This document shows, piece after piece, positions 37,433-46,900 of a stretch of DNA of 64,000 nt (positions are counted from its first letter, which is position 1; every line of letters begins with the position of its first letter). The notes under the pieces were generated by a model. The model worked only from the letters and a program-made list of their open reading frames with translations, had not been told where the DNA came from and ran no database searches. The DNA is from Streptomyces sp. NWU339 (GTDB lineage Bacteria; Actinomycetota; Actinomycetes; Streptomycetales; Streptomycetaceae). Position numbers and translations under genes: made by a program. The stretch spans positions 53,283 to 117,282 of the forward strand of contig NZ_QFRK01000024.1 in NCBI RefSeq assembly GCF_003143855.1, in the 5' to 3' direction.

Positions 37433-38229
37433 CGGGCGTTCTGGTCCAGCCCCGCCTCCGCCAGCAGGTACGCCGTCATCGGGTCGTAGTGGCGGGGGCT
37501 GACCACATGGTCGTCGAGGGGGACCGTCACCTGGACGGTGCCCTCGGCCTCCGCGAGGAACAGCGCCGGGTCGTTGCAGTCGGCGTAGCCGACGGAGTCG
37601 ACGCCGTGCTGTCCCGCGTACCCCGCCCAGCCGTGGTCGGCGACGACCAGGTCGGGCAGCGGGCGGCCCTCCCGCTCCAGGGCGGTGAGGATGGCCTTCA
37701 TCGGCTCACCGGAGTGGGTGTGCCACAGCGTGGCACCGTGCTCCAGCACCGCCACGTCCGCGAACTGCATCACGTACCCCTCCTCCGTGGCCAGCCCGTC
37801 CGGGATCACCACGATCTCGCAGCCGGCGGCCCGCAGCGCGGCGGCCGTGGCGCGGTGCACGTCGAGCAGGCCGCCGGGGTGGCCGGTGGCGAACAGCACC
37901 CGCTGCCGGCCGTCCGCCGCCTTGCGCAGCCGCCCCGCCATCCGCTCCAGGGCGGCCACGGTCAGCTCCGGGTCGATGGTGTCCTGGCCGTACCGGTGTT
38001 CGGCGTCGTCGCTGACCCCGGCCCGTTCCGCCATCACCGCGAGCACGTCCTGCTCGTCGCTCCAGCGGTCGCCGAGTTCCAGGCCGAGCCAGAAATGGCG
38101 GTCGCCGTTCGCCAGCTTGCGGTAGTGGGAGAGGTTGTTCTCGCGCGGCGTGGCGACCTCGCCCGCGATGCGCGTGGCGGTGAGGTGGAGGAGGAGTTCG
38201 GCGCGGCTGGGTGTCCCGGATATCGGCAT
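37429..38229 (-). CDS. Putative phosphatase, conserved in Streptomyces
   Basis: A 266-residue protein of a family usually annotated as phosphatase. Visible blocks are TPRENNLSHYRKLANGD, FATGHPGGLLDVHRATAAAL, LWHTHSGEPMKAIL and VVADHGWAGYAGQHGVDS, with several conserved His and Asp residues that could bind metal. The family name rests on general annotation and I see no classical phosphatase signature. The start ATG at 38229 precedes MPISGTPSRAELL. Confidence 0.65.
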   Translation of the reverse strand: MPISGTPSRAELLLHLTATRIAGEVATPRENNLSHYRKLANGDRHFWLGLELGDRWSDEQDVLAVMAERAGVSDDAEHRYGQDTIDPELTVAALERMAGRLRKAADGRQRVLFATGHPGGLLDVHRATAAALRAAGCEIVVIPDGLATEEGYVMQFADVAVLEHGATLWHTHSGEPMKAILTALEREGRPLPDLVVADHGWAGYAGQHGVDSVGYADCNDPALFLAEAEGTVQVTVPLDDHVVSPRHYDPMTAYLLAEAGLDQNAR

Positions 38230-38356
38230 GCCTCCATTGTGGAGCAGCGCCCTACGGGCGTCCCCGGGGTATCGCCCCCTGGGACGTGCGTCACGTACTC
38301 GGACGACTCCGTACGGGTACTCAGGGCGCCCGGTCCGGGGCGGTGGTGCCGGGTCC

Positions 38357-39859
38357 TCAGGTACGGCGCAGGGCGAACCACAGCTCCATGCGTACGTCCG
38401 GGTCGTCCAGGTCCGTCTCCAACAGGGCCGCGCACCGTGCGATCCGCTGCCGCACGGTGTTGCGGTGCACGGACAGGGCCACCGCGGTGCGGTCCCAACT
38501 GCCGTGCAGGGAGAGCCAGGTGCGCAAGGTGTCCACGAGGGCGGGCGTGCCTTCGAGGGGGGCGAGCAGCAGGCGGGCGTGGGTGTCCGCGTCCGCCGGG
38601 GGGACCAGGTCGTCCAGCGCGGGCCGGGCGCCGTGCGTGACGAGCGGTGCCCGGGTGGCGCGGGCCCGGGCCAGGGCGCGGGCCGCCTGGGTGTCGGCCG
38701 CTGGCCAGTCCCGCGGGCCGACGGCGGCGCTGACCCCCAGGGTCCAGCCGGGCGGCGCCTGAGGCTCCCGTCCGGCGGGGACGAGCACCCGCACGACCTC
38801 GTCCGCCGGATCCACCAGCGCCGACCCGAGGGCGGCGCCCAGGGCGGAGGCCGCCAGGGCGTCCGGGGCCTGCGCGTCCGGTCGCGCGTGCACGACCCGC
38901 CACCGCTCCCCGCCGAGCAGCGGCGCCACGTCCTCCGGCTCGCTCCCCAGCAGCAGCCGTACGAGCGCGGCGGAGCGGGCCGCGCCGGTACCGCTCTGCT
39001 GCTCACCGGTGAGCAGGGCGAGCAGGACGGCGGCCACGGACGCGATGGTGTGGCCCCCGGAATCCGGCCGCCCGGCCGCGACGCCGAGCACGAACCCGTG
39101 ACCGGCACCGAGCGCGTACGCGGTCAGCCGGACGCCGGCGAGCGTGTCGGTGGCGGAGGCGGGCACGGGGCGGCCGGGGTCGCCGCCGGGCGCCGGGGCG
39201 GGCCGTCGGCCCGCATCCGTCGGCCGTACCACCCGGGCCAGCCGTGCCAGAGCCGCCCCGATCTCCGCGCCCTGGTCACGGCCCGCCGCGGCGAGTTCCG
39301 TGCCCTCCGGACCGAACAGCACGGCCCGGCCGCCCAGCCGGCGGGAGAGCTGGTGCAGCACGGCCGGTACCGGGTTCGGGCGGGCGGCGGCGGAGGCGAG
39401 GCTCTGGTGGGCTTCCGTCACCCGGCGCAGCTCCGCCAGCCGGGCCTGCGCCATCAGCTGCCACACCGCGCGGGCCACCCCGGAGAACGTGGTCCGCGGT
39501 GGCACCTCCAGCAGCGGCAGCCCGTGGAGCTCGCAGGCGGCGGCCAGGTCCTCCGGCACCGTGTCGTGCACCGGCGCCAGACCGAAGCCCAGGGCCACCC
39601 CGCCCGCCGCCACGATCCGGGAGACGTACGCGTCGAAGTACCCCGGACCCGCCCCGTCCGGGATGTGCATGCCCGCCGACAGCAGCAGCTCCCCGCCCAG
39701 CAGATACGGGTACGGGTCCGCCATCTCCGAGGTGTGCACCCAGTGCACGGCGATGCCCGGGTCCGACGGCCCAGCGACCCGGCGCAGGCCCAGGTCCTCC
39801 CGTGCCAGGAGCGCGTCCAGGGACACCGGGGGCGTGGGCGGAACCATGGGGTCCGGCAT
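38357..39859 (-). CDS. PucR-family transcriptional regulator
   Basis: A 500-residue regulator. The N-terminal PucR domain (about residues 10-130) includes VHTSEMADPYPYLLGGELLL and HGLPLLEVPPRTTFSGVA. A GGDEF-like middle follows. The C-terminal helix-turn-helix is LSVHRNTVRQRIARCAALLE. The ATG at 39859 is preceded by GGAGGAAA ten bases away; an ATG six codons earlier is possible. It is divergent from a symporter, agmatinase-like enzyme and TPP enzyme, which it probably controls in response to a nitrogenous ligand. Confidence 0.9.
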   Translation of the reverse strand: MPDPMVPPTPPVSLDALLAREDLGLRRVAGPSDPGIAVHWVHTSEMADPYPYLLGGELLLSAGMHIPDGAGPGYFDAYVSRIVAAGGVALGFGLAPVHDTVPEDLAAACELHGLPLLEVPPRTTFSGVARAVWQLMAQARLAELRRVTEAHQSLASAAARPNPVPAVLHQLSRRLGGRAVLFGPEGTELAAAGRDQGAEIGAALARLARVVRPTDAGRRPAPAPGGDPGRPVPASATDTLAGVRLTAYALGAGHGFVLGVAAGRPDSGGHTIASVAAVLLALLTGEQQSGTGAARSAALVRLLLGSEPEDVAPLLGGERWRVVHARPDAQAPDALAASALGAALGSALVDPADEVVRVLVPAGREPQAPPGWTLGVSAAVGPRDWPAADTQAARALARARATRAPLVTHGARPALDDLVPPADADTHARLLLAPLEGTPALVDTLRTWLSLHGSWDRTAVALSVHRNTVRQRIARCAALLETDLDDPDVRMELWFALRRT

Positions 39860-40066
39860 GATGGACGTTTCCTCCATCCCGTTCGTTCGGAATGGATGAA
39901 ACGTACACTTCGCAGTCGCTTTCCAGCCACCTAGTGTCGGGTCCGACCGGCAGCCCTCGGGTACGGGCGGACGTCCTTGTGACGGACCCCGCCGCACCAC
40001 GCGACGAGCCACCGGGCAACTTCCAGCTGCACGACACACCGACGACAGTGCGCGAAGGAGGCCGAC

Positions 40067-41527
40067 ATGGCCGTCGACTACCTGGTCATCGTCTTCTACA
40101 TGGCCGCCATGCTGGCCATGGGCTGGTGGGGCATGCGCCGTGCCAAGTCCAAGAGCGAGTTCCTGGTGGCGGGCCGCCGCCTGGGCCCCGCCATGTACTC
40201 GGGCACCATGGCCGCCATCGTCCTCGGCGGCGCCTCCACCATCGGAGGCGTGGGCCTCGGCTACAAGTACGGCCTCTCCGGCGCCTGGATGGTCTTCGCC
40301 ATCGGCCTCGGCCTGCTGGCCCTGAGCATCTTCTTCTCCGCCCGCATCGCCCGCCTGAAGGTCTACACCGTCTCCGAGATGCTCGACCTGCGCTACGGCG
40401 GCCGGGCCGGCGTCATCTCCGGTGTCGTCATGTGGGCGTACACCCTGATGCTCGCGGTCACCTCGACCATCGCCTACGCCACGATCTTCGACGTCCTGTT
40501 CGACATGAACCGCACCCTCGCGATCATCCTCGGCGGTTCCGTCGTGGTCGCCTACTCGACGCTGGGCGGCATGTGGTCGATCACCCTGACCGACATGGTG
40601 CAGTTCGTCGTCAAGACGATCGGCGTGCTGCTCCTGCTGCTGCCGATCGCGGTGGTCAAGGCGGGCGGCTTCAGCGAGATGAAGGCGCAGCTGCCCACCG
40701 AGTACTTCGACCCGCTGGGCATCGGCGGCGAGACCATCTTCACCTACGTGCTGATCTACACGTTCGGCATGCTGATCGGCCAGGACATCTGGCAGCGCGT
40801 GTTCACCGCCCGCGGCGACCGCACCGCCCGGTGGGGCGGCACCGTCGCCGGCACCTACTGCCTCGTCTACGCCCTCGCCGGCGCCGTCATCGGCACCGCG
40901 GCCAAGGTGCTCTACCCCGACCTCGGCAGCGCCGACGACGCCTTCGCCACCATCGTCAAGGACGAACTGCCCATGGGGGTGCGCGGACTGGTGCTGGCCG
41001 CCGCGCTCGCCGCCGTGATGTCGACCTCCTCCGGCGCGCTGATCGCCTGCGCCACCGTCGCCAACAACGACATCTGGTCGCGGCTGCGCGGGCTCACCAC
41101 GAGCCCGGGGGCCGAGCGTGACGAGGTCAAGGGCAACCGCGCCTTCATCCTCCTGATGGGCCTCGCCGTGATCGGCACGGCGATCGCGCTGAACAACGTC
41201 GTCGAGGCGCTCACCGTGGCGTACAACCTGCTCGTCGGCGGCCTCCTCGTGCCCATCCTCGGCGGGCTGCTGTGGAAGCGCGGCACCGCGCAGGGCGCCC
41301 TCGCCGCCGTCACCGTCGGCGGCCTGGCGGTCGTCGGCCTGATGGCGACCTACGGCATCCTGGCCAACGAGCCCATCCTCTACGGCCTGTTGTCGTCCCT
41401 CGCGGTCTACGTCGTCGTCTCCCTGGCGACCAGGCCCACCGACGAGGCCGTACTCGCCGCCTGGCGGGAACGCCTCGCCGGCCGCACCCCCGAACCCGTG
41501 TCCGAAGAGGTCCCCGTCGCCCAGTAG
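40067..41527 (+). CDS. Sodium:solute symporter (SSS family)
   Basis: A 486-residue transporter with about 13 hydrophobic helices. Typical SSS segments are FLVAGRRLGPAMYSGTMAA, ASTIGGVGLGYKYG and LAAVMSTSSGALIACATV. It is the first gene of a transcript with the agmatinase-like and TPP enzymes (57-base gap to the next). The likely substrate is a guanidino or purine-derived nitrogen compound, inferred from the neighbours only. Confidence 0.92.
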   Translation: MAVDYLVIVFYMAAMLAMGWWGMRRAKSKSEFLVAGRRLGPAMYSGTMAAIVLGGASTIGGVGLGYKYGLSGAWMVFAIGLGLLALSIFFSARIARLKVYTVSEMLDLRYGGRAGVISGVVMWAYTLMLAVTSTIAYATIFDVLFDMNRTLAIILGGSVVVAYSTLGGMWSITLTDMVQFVVKTIGVLLLLLPIAVVKAGGFSEMKAQLPTEYFDPLGIGGETIFTYVLIYTFGMLIGQDIWQRVFTARGDRTARWGGTVAGTYCLVYALAGAVIGTAAKVLYPDLGSADDAFATIVKDELPMGVRGLVLAAALAAVMSTSSGALIACATVANNDIWSRLRGLTTSPGAERDEVKGNRAFILLMGLAVIGTAIALNNVVEALTVAYNLLVGGLLVPILGGLLWKRGTAQGALAAVTVGGLAVVGLMATYGILANEPILYGLLSSLAVYVVVSLATRPTDEAVLAAWRERLAGRTPEPVSEEVPVAQ

Positions 41528-41584
41528 AGTCACAGGGCAGGCAGGTACATACGCGACGAAACGTAGGAAAGAAGGCAGCTTCCC

Positions 41585-42565
41585 ATGAGCAGCAACGAGA
41601 CGCCCCGCGGACCCGTCGACTCGTCCCGCGTCCCCCGGTACGCGGGCCCCGCGACCTTCGCCCGGCTGCCCCGCCTGGACGAGGTCGGCCGCACCGATGT
41701 CGCCGTGGTGGGCGTGCCGTTCGACTCGGGCGTCTCCTACCGGCCGGGTGCCCGCTTCGGCGGCAACGCCATCCGCGAGGCGTCCCGGCTGCTGCGCCCC
41801 TACAACCCCGCGCAGGACGCCTCCCCCTTCGCCCTCGCCCAGGTCGCGGACGGCGGCGACATCGCCGTCAACCCGTTCAACATCAACGAGGCCGTGGAGA
41901 CCGTCGAGGCCGCCGCCGACGACCTCCTCGGCACCGGCGCCCGCCTGATGACCCTGGGCGGCGACCACACCATCGCGCTGCCGCTGCTCCGCTCGGTCGC
42001 CAAGAAGCACGGCCCCGTGGCCCTGCTCCACTTCGACGCCCACCTGGACACCTGGGACACCTACTTCGGCGCCGAGTACACCCACGGCACCCCGTTCCGC
42101 CGGGCGGTGGAGGAGGGCATCCTCGACACCTCCGCCCTCTCCCACGTCGGCATCCGCGGCCCGCTCTACGGCAAGCAGGACCTCACCGACGACGAGAAGA
42201 TGGGCTTCGGCATCGTCACCTCCGCGGACGTCTACCGCCGGGGCGCCGACGAGGTCGCCGACCAGCTGCGCCAGCGCATCGGCGACCGCCCGCTGTACAT
42301 CTCCATCGACATCGACTGCCTGGACCCGGCCCACGCCCCCGGCACCGGCACCCCCGAGGCCGGCGGACTGACCTCCCGCGAACTCCTGGAGATCCTGCGC
42401 GGGCTGGCCTCCTGCAACCTGGTCTCGGCGGACCTCGTCGAGGTGGCCCCCGCGTACGACCACGCGGAGATCACCTCGATCGCCGCCTCCCACACGGCGT
42501 ACGAGCTGACCACGATCATGTCCCGCCAGATCGCCGAGGCGCGCAAGGAGGACACGGCCAAGTGA
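41585..42565 (+). CDS. Agmatinase/guanidinobutyrase-family ureohydrolase
   Basis: A 326-residue manganese ureohydrolase of the arginase superfamily. The two-metal ligands are visible in GGDHTIALPLL, LLHFDAHLDTWD and SIDIDCLDPAHAPGTG. The loop AEYTHGTPFRRAVEEG resembles agmatinases and guanidinobutyrases rather than arginase. It would release urea from a guanidino compound. Its stop overlaps the next GTG start (GTGA). The exact substrate cannot be read from sequence. Confidence 0.92.
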   Translation: MSSNETPRGPVDSSRVPRYAGPATFARLPRLDEVGRTDVAVVGVPFDSGVSYRPGARFGGNAIREASRLLRPYNPAQDASPFALAQVADGGDIAVNPFNINEAVETVEAAADDLLGTGARLMTLGGDHTIALPLLRSVAKKHGPVALLHFDAHLDTWDTYFGAEYTHGTPFRRAVEEGILDTSALSHVGIRGPLYGKQDLTDDEKMGFGIVTSADVYRRGADEVADQLRQRIGDRPLYISIDIDCLDPAHAPGTGTPEAGGLTSRELLEILRGLASCNLVSADLVEVAPAYDHAEITSIAASHTAYELTTIMSRQIAEARKEDTAK

Positions 42566-44247
42566 CCCACGACCACGACCTGGTGCTGCGCCCGACGCCG
42601 GCCCAGACGGAGGCCGCGCTCAACCCTCCCCCCGGCCGCAACGGCGGCGACCTGGTCGTGGAGACCCTGGCCGGGCTCGGCGCGACCACCGTCTTCGGCC
42701 TGCCCGGCCAGCACGCCCTCGGCATGTTCGACGCCCTGCGCCGCTCCGACCTGAGGTACGTCGGCCTGCGGGTGGAGAACAACGCCGGGTTCGCGGCGGA
42801 CGCGTACGGCCGGATCACCGGCGAGGCGGCGCCCCTGCTGCTCTCGACGGGCCCGGGCGCGCTGACCTCCCTGCCCGCGCTCCAGGAGGCGGCCGCCGCC
42901 TCCGCCCCCGTCCTGGCGATCAGCAGCCAGGTCCCGACGGCCGGGCTCGGCGGCGGACGCCACGGCTACCTGCACGAACTCCCCGACCAGTCGGCCTCGT
43001 TCCGGGGCGTGGTCAAGTCCGTCCACACGGTGCGCACCGCGTCCCAGATCCCGTCGGCGATCACGGCGGCCTGGAAGTCGGCCCTGACGGTGCCGCACGG
43101 CCCGGTGTGGGTCGAGATCCCGCAGGACGTCCTGCTCGCGGAGACCGCTCTGCCGCAGGTGACGGCGATGGACGCCACCCCCGACGAGCTGTCCCCGCGT
43201 CCCGAACTGACTGCGGTGGCCGCCCACTTGCTGTCGAACGCCGTCCGCCCGGCGATCATCGCGGGCGGGGGAGTGGTCCGCGCGGACGCCTCGGGCAAGC
43301 TGCGGCAGCTCGCCGAGCTGATCCAGGCGCCGGTCGTGACGACCCCCGGCGGCAAGGGCGCCTTCCCCTGGACGCACCCGCTCTCGCTCCAGTCCTGGCT
43401 GGAGGACCGCCACACGACGGACTTCCTGGAGGACGCCGACGTCCTCCTGGTGGTGGGCTCCGGCCTGGGCGAACTCTCCTCCAACTACCACACGTTCAAG
43501 CCGCACGGCCGGATCGTCCAGATCGAGGCCGACCTCGGCAAGCTGGAGTCCAACCACCCGGCGCTCGGCATCCACGCGGACGCCCGCCTCGCCCTCCAGG
43601 CCCTGCTGGAGACGGTGGAGCCACGCGAGGACACGACAGCACCGGAACGCGTCCGCACCCTGCTGTCGAAGGTCGCCGAGCGCATCGCCGCTCAGGAACT
43701 GACCCTGGAGCAGAAGGTGTTGACGGCGGTCCGCCGCGCCCTTCCCCCCACCGCGCCCTCCTTCTGGGACATGACGATCCTGGCCTACTGGGCCTGGTCC
43801 GCCTTCGACGCCAAGGGCCCCAACCGCCTGCACTCCGCCCAGGGCGCCGGCGGCCTCGGCTACGGCTTCCCGGCCGCCCTCGGCGCGGCGGTCGCCGACC
43901 CCACCCGCCCGGTCCTGGCGGTCTCCGGGGACGGCGGCGCCCTGTACTCCATCGCCGAACTGGCCACCGCCCGCCAGTACGACCTCGACGTCACCTGGCT
44001 GATCGTCGACGACGGCGGCTACGGCATCCTGCGCGAGTACATGACCGACACCTTCGGCGAGCCCACGGCCACGGAACTGACCCGCCCGGACTACGTCGCC
44101 CTCGCCGAGTCCTTCGCCGTCCCGGCCGTGCGCACCACCCCCGAGACCCTGGAGCACGACCTGACCCAGGCCCTGTCGACCCCGGGCCCCTCGGTGGTCG
44201 TCCTCCCGGCGGTACTGAGGATGTTCGCCCCGACGCACCTGGACTGA
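42562..44247 (+). CDS. Thiamine-pyrophosphate-dependent enzyme (acetolactate-synthase-like)
   Basis: A 561-residue three-domain TPP enzyme. The N-terminal PYR domain has LPGQHALGMFDAL and RVENNAGFAADAYG with the activating glutamate. The central domain is Rossmann-like. The C-terminal PP domain has SGDGGALYSIAELATARQYD followed by IVDDGGYGIL, where acetolactate synthases usually have NN. It is translationally coupled to the ureohydrolase gene, so it may act on the keto or aldehyde product of that pathway. Last gene of the core region. Confidence 0.88.
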   Translation: MTHDHDLVLRPTPAQTEAALNPPPGRNGGDLVVETLAGLGATTVFGLPGQHALGMFDALRRSDLRYVGLRVENNAGFAADAYGRITGEAAPLLLSTGPGALTSLPALQEAAAASAPVLAISSQVPTAGLGGGRHGYLHELPDQSASFRGVVKSVHTVRTASQIPSAITAAWKSALTVPHGPVWVEIPQDVLLAETALPQVTAMDATPDELSPRPELTAVAAHLLSNAVRPAIIAGGGVVRADASGKLRQLAELIQAPVVTTPGGKGAFPWTHPLSLQSWLEDRHTTDFLEDADVLLVVGSGLGELSSNYHTFKPHGRIVQIEADLGKLESNHPALGIHADARLALQALLETVEPREDTTAPERVRTLLSKVAERIAAQELTLEQKVLTAVRRALPPTAPSFWDMTILAYWAWSAFDAKGPNRLHSAQGAGGLGYGFPAALGAAVADPTRPVLAVSGDGGALYSIAELATARQYDLDVTWLIVDDGGYGILREYMTDTFGEPTATELTRPDYVALAESFAVPAVRTTPETLEHDLTQALSTPGPSVVVLPAVLRMFAPTHLD

Positions 44248-44768
44248 GTGGTCCGGGCGGGCAGAACTCCGGGCGGAGGCCTCTGCCGGCGGTAGGGGCT
44301 CACTTCACATCTCCCGGGCAGAACGGGCCGCTGCCGGGCGCGGGATCTCACGCTCCGGCTGTCACTCCTTCTCCGTCTCCAGCAGCCGGGCCGGCTCCTC
44401 CGCGCTCATGCTGCCGTCTCGATCTGCTGCTGCCCCGGCTGACCGAGCGGCACGCTGCGGTGTCCGTGTGCGGGGAGCGGGGGATCCGCAGGCATCCTGA
44501 AACAGGCCATCCGGTCTTGTTTTGTCGCGTCGTCGATCACCGATGCGGGGCGGATCGACCCATCGTCACCTGAGCTGGAAAAAGTTCTAGTTAAAGGGAC
44601 ATCGATTGTCATAGAGCAGCAGGACAGAATAAAAAAACAGCACGGGTGGTTCATGTTTGACAAACCGTCCGGCCCGTTTATAGCTGAGGGCAAGCCGGGA
44701 GCGGCTCCATCACTACCAGGCGCCAGGCTACTCGCGAACTCAACTCATGCACGGATAGGGGAGACGGC
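44248..44768. promoter_or_regulatory. 520-base gap at the core/island boundary with an AT-rich part
   Basis: No credible gene is present. The stretch of about 44510-44700 is clearly less GC-rich than its surroundings (it includes AAAAAAA and several TTT/AAA runs) and contains the receptor-type palindrome described below. It should hold the promoter of the first SARP gene and marks the change from conserved core genes to accessory ones. Confidence 0.6.
44660..44681. promoter_or_regulatory. Gamma-butyrolactone-receptor operator-like site (ARE)
   Basis: Bases 44660-44681 form a 22-base imperfect palindrome starting ACAAACCG and ending CCCGTTTAT. It closely resembles the ArpA site in the S. griseus adpA promoter (ACATACGG...CCCGTTTAT), recalled from memory. 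It lies 88 bases before the SARP start, and a receptor-like TetR gene follows the SARP gene. Confidence 0.7.
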
Positions 44769-45599
44769 ATGGACATCGCAGTACTGGGCGCATTGGATGT
44801 CAGAGAGAACGGGATCTCGGTGACCCCGACGGCGCCGAAGCCGCGCCAGGTCCTGGCGTTGCTCGCCCTGCATGCCGATCAGGTGGTGCCGGTTGCCACG
44901 CTGATCGAGGAACTCTGGGGCGACCGGCCGCCACGCAGCGCGCGCACCACGCTCCAGACGTATGTACTACAGCTGCGGGAACTCATCTCGGCGGCCATCG
45001 AACGCGACCCGGAGGACGCCCCGGCGCGCACCGCCAAGGACGTGCTCGTCACGTCGCCGGGTGGCTACCTGCTCAACACCTCGGGTGGCGCCAGTGACGT
45101 CCGCGAGTTCGAGCGGCTGGCCGGTACGGGATACCGGGCCATGGACGCCGGCGACTTCGCGGGTGCGGCCCGGCGGCTGCGGGACGCCCTCGCACTGTGG
45201 ACCGGCTCCGCCCTCGCCGACGTACAGGCCGGTGCGCAGCTGGAGATGGAGGCCAGGAGGCTGGAGGAGACCCGGCTGTGCGCGCTCAACCAGCGCATCG
45301 AGGCCGATCTGCGGCTCGGGCGCCACCGCGAGTTGCTGGGTGAGCTCACCGTCCTGGTCAGCCGTTATCGCACCCACGAGAACCTGTACGGTCAGTTCAT
45401 GCTGGCGTTGCACCGCTCCGGCCGCCGCAGCGAGGCCCTCCACGTCTACCAGAGGCTGCGCACCGCCCTCGTCCGTGAACTGGGCCTCGAGCCCTCCGCG
45501 GGACTGCGCCGGATGCAGCGGTTGATCCTGATGACCGGGCCCGAACCGGCGTCGTTTGCCTGGGCCGGAGGCAAGGAGCGTCTCAGTCACGTCGGTTGA
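44769..45599 (+). CDS. SARP-family pathway activator
   Basis: A 276-residue Streptomyces antibiotic regulatory protein. The N-terminal OmpR-like winged helix covers about residues 1-100 (KPRQVLALLALHADQVVPVA and LQTYVLQLRELI). The bacterial transcriptional activation domain follows to about residue 255 (DVREFERLAGTGYRAMDAGD, then LGLEPSAGLRRMQRLIL). It has no ATPase or TPR extension, like ActII-ORF4. An ARE-type palindrome upstream suggests control by a butyrolactone receptor. Confidence 0.93.
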   Translation: MDIAVLGALDVRENGISVTPTAPKPRQVLALLALHADQVVPVATLIEELWGDRPPRSARTTLQTYVLQLRELISAAIERDPEDAPARTAKDVLVTSPGGYLLNTSGGASDVREFERLAGTGYRAMDAGDFAGAARRLRDALALWTGSALADVQAGAQLEMEARRLEETRLCALNQRIEADLRLGRHRELLGELTVLVSRYRTHENLYGQFMLALHRSGRRSEALHVYQRLRTALVRELGLEPSAGLRRMQRLILMTGPEPASFAWAGGKERLSHVG

Positions 45600-45651
45600 G
45601 CAACCGTCAGTTCGCCACGAGGATACTCCGTACGCGAGGAGGAGGGTCGCG

Positions 45652-46296
45652 ATGCAGGCCAGGTCGGAAAGGACGCGGCGCAGGCTCGTCCGGGCAGGCG
45701 CGCAGATGTTCGACCGCAACGGCTACGCCAGCGCGACACCGGGGCAGATCGCGCAGGCGGCCGGTTCGACGAAAGGGGCGCTGTACTTCCACTTCGCCTC
45801 CAAGGAGGGTCTGGCCGACGCCGTGCAGGAGCAGGGGCGCGCCGTGCTGCGCGACTTCGTGTCCGGGCAACGGGCGGCCGGCGTGCCACCGGTGCAGGCG
45901 CTGATCGACATGACGCACTGGTTGGCCTGGGCGCTCCACGAGGACCCGGTGATCCGGGCCAGCTTCCGGGTCGCCAACGAAAGCACCGGGCGGCAGCCGC
46001 CGGTCACCGACTTCCACCAGGTGTGGATCACCGAGGTGCTGCGGCTCATCGACCGGGCCCGCAAGGACGGGGACCTGCGTGACCACGCCTTGGTGGACGG
46101 GCCGGAGACGCTGCTGTCCGCAGCGGTGTGCGGGATCGAAGTGCTGTCCGGGACCGGTGTCTCCCACCTCGAACTCCGTCGCAGGGTGGGGGCGCTGTGG
46201 GACTCGCTGCTGACGGCTCTCGTGCCGGCGGGGCATGCGGAACGTTACGACGTGCACGCCTCGGCGCTGACGGCCGAGCTAGTCGCGGCGGTCTGA
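45652..46296 (+). CDS. Gamma-butyrolactone-receptor-like TetR regulator
   Basis: A 214-residue TetR protein of the ArpA/ScbR class. The DNA-binding region GAQMFDRNGYASATPGQIAQ followed by STKGALYFHFASKEGLADAV is characteristic of butyrolactone receptors and pseudo-receptors. The GAGGAGGAGG site directly before ATG at 45652 sets the start. No butyrolactone synthase (AfsA-like) gene is in the window, so a pseudo-receptor is equally possible. Its probable target is the palindrome at 44660. Confidence 0.85.
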   Translation: MQARSERTRRRLVRAGAQMFDRNGYASATPGQIAQAAGSTKGALYFHFASKEGLADAVQEQGRAVLRDFVSGQRAAGVPPVQALIDMTHWLAWALHEDPVIRASFRVANESTGRQPPVTDFHQVWITEVLRLIDRARKDGDLRDHALVDGPETLLSAAVCGIEVLSGTGVSHLELRRRVGALWDSLLTALVPAGHAERYDVHASALTAELVAAV

Positions 46297-46463
46297 GGGG
46301 CGGGCGAAGCCCTTGCCCGGCCGGTGCGACGGGCCGCGCCCAGGCCCCTCGTGCGGACCAGTCGCGGCCGTGGAGTTCATTCCGTCCGGCGACGGTCCGG
46401 ACTCGTGCACATCTTCGATACTTCCGTTGTCGGCCGGCTGGGACTGGCCTTTGGAGCCAAACC

Positions 46464-46900
46464 ATGCCCCAAGACAGTGAGACATCCCCGAGCGAGGTGT
46501 CCGCCGACCTGATGACCGAAGTCGTGGAAACGCTCGCCACCGTCAACGCCCGGTACGGCACGGCGGTCGAGCCCGGTGCGCTCCTCGACCACCCCACGCT
46601 TTCCGAGCCGGCCCGGCACGTGGCGCGGAATCCGCGGGTCGGGCGTGCTGCCATGCCGTGCCGGATCGCGCTCCTGGCCGGCGATGTGTCTGAACCGGTC
46701 GCCGGACCGAGGCGGTTCGCCGAGCCACGGTCCGGGGCAAGGACCTGCGCCATGCCGATCTGCGGGACGACGGGGCCGATCCGCCGGGACCGGGCGAGGC
46801 TCCCGAAACGCGTGACTGTCCGGCCGCGCTGTGGCGCGGCGGACGGCTCGAACAACTCACCCGGTTGTGGCTGGACCCGGTGAGGGGGAGGGCCGGATGA
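46464..46900 (+). pseudogene. Remnant of a carrier-protein-containing polyketide synthase gene
   Basis: The first part reads TEVVETLATVNARYGTAVEP then GALLDHPTLSEPARHVARN, the second half of an acyl carrier protein, but the DSL motif with its phosphopantetheine serine is replaced by ADLM. A frame change occurs near 46700. A second frame then runs to LWRGGRLEQLTRLWLDPV and ends in a TGA that overlaps the next ATG (ATGA), as an intact upstream gene of an operon would. The gene is clearly decayed; the parent was probably a type I PKS. Confidence 0.6.

Noticed and set aside
44406..44693. Minus-strand frame of 95 codons in the AT-rich gap
   Set aside because: Cys/Ser-rich with no domain, and it overlaps the SARP promoter and receptor palindrome.
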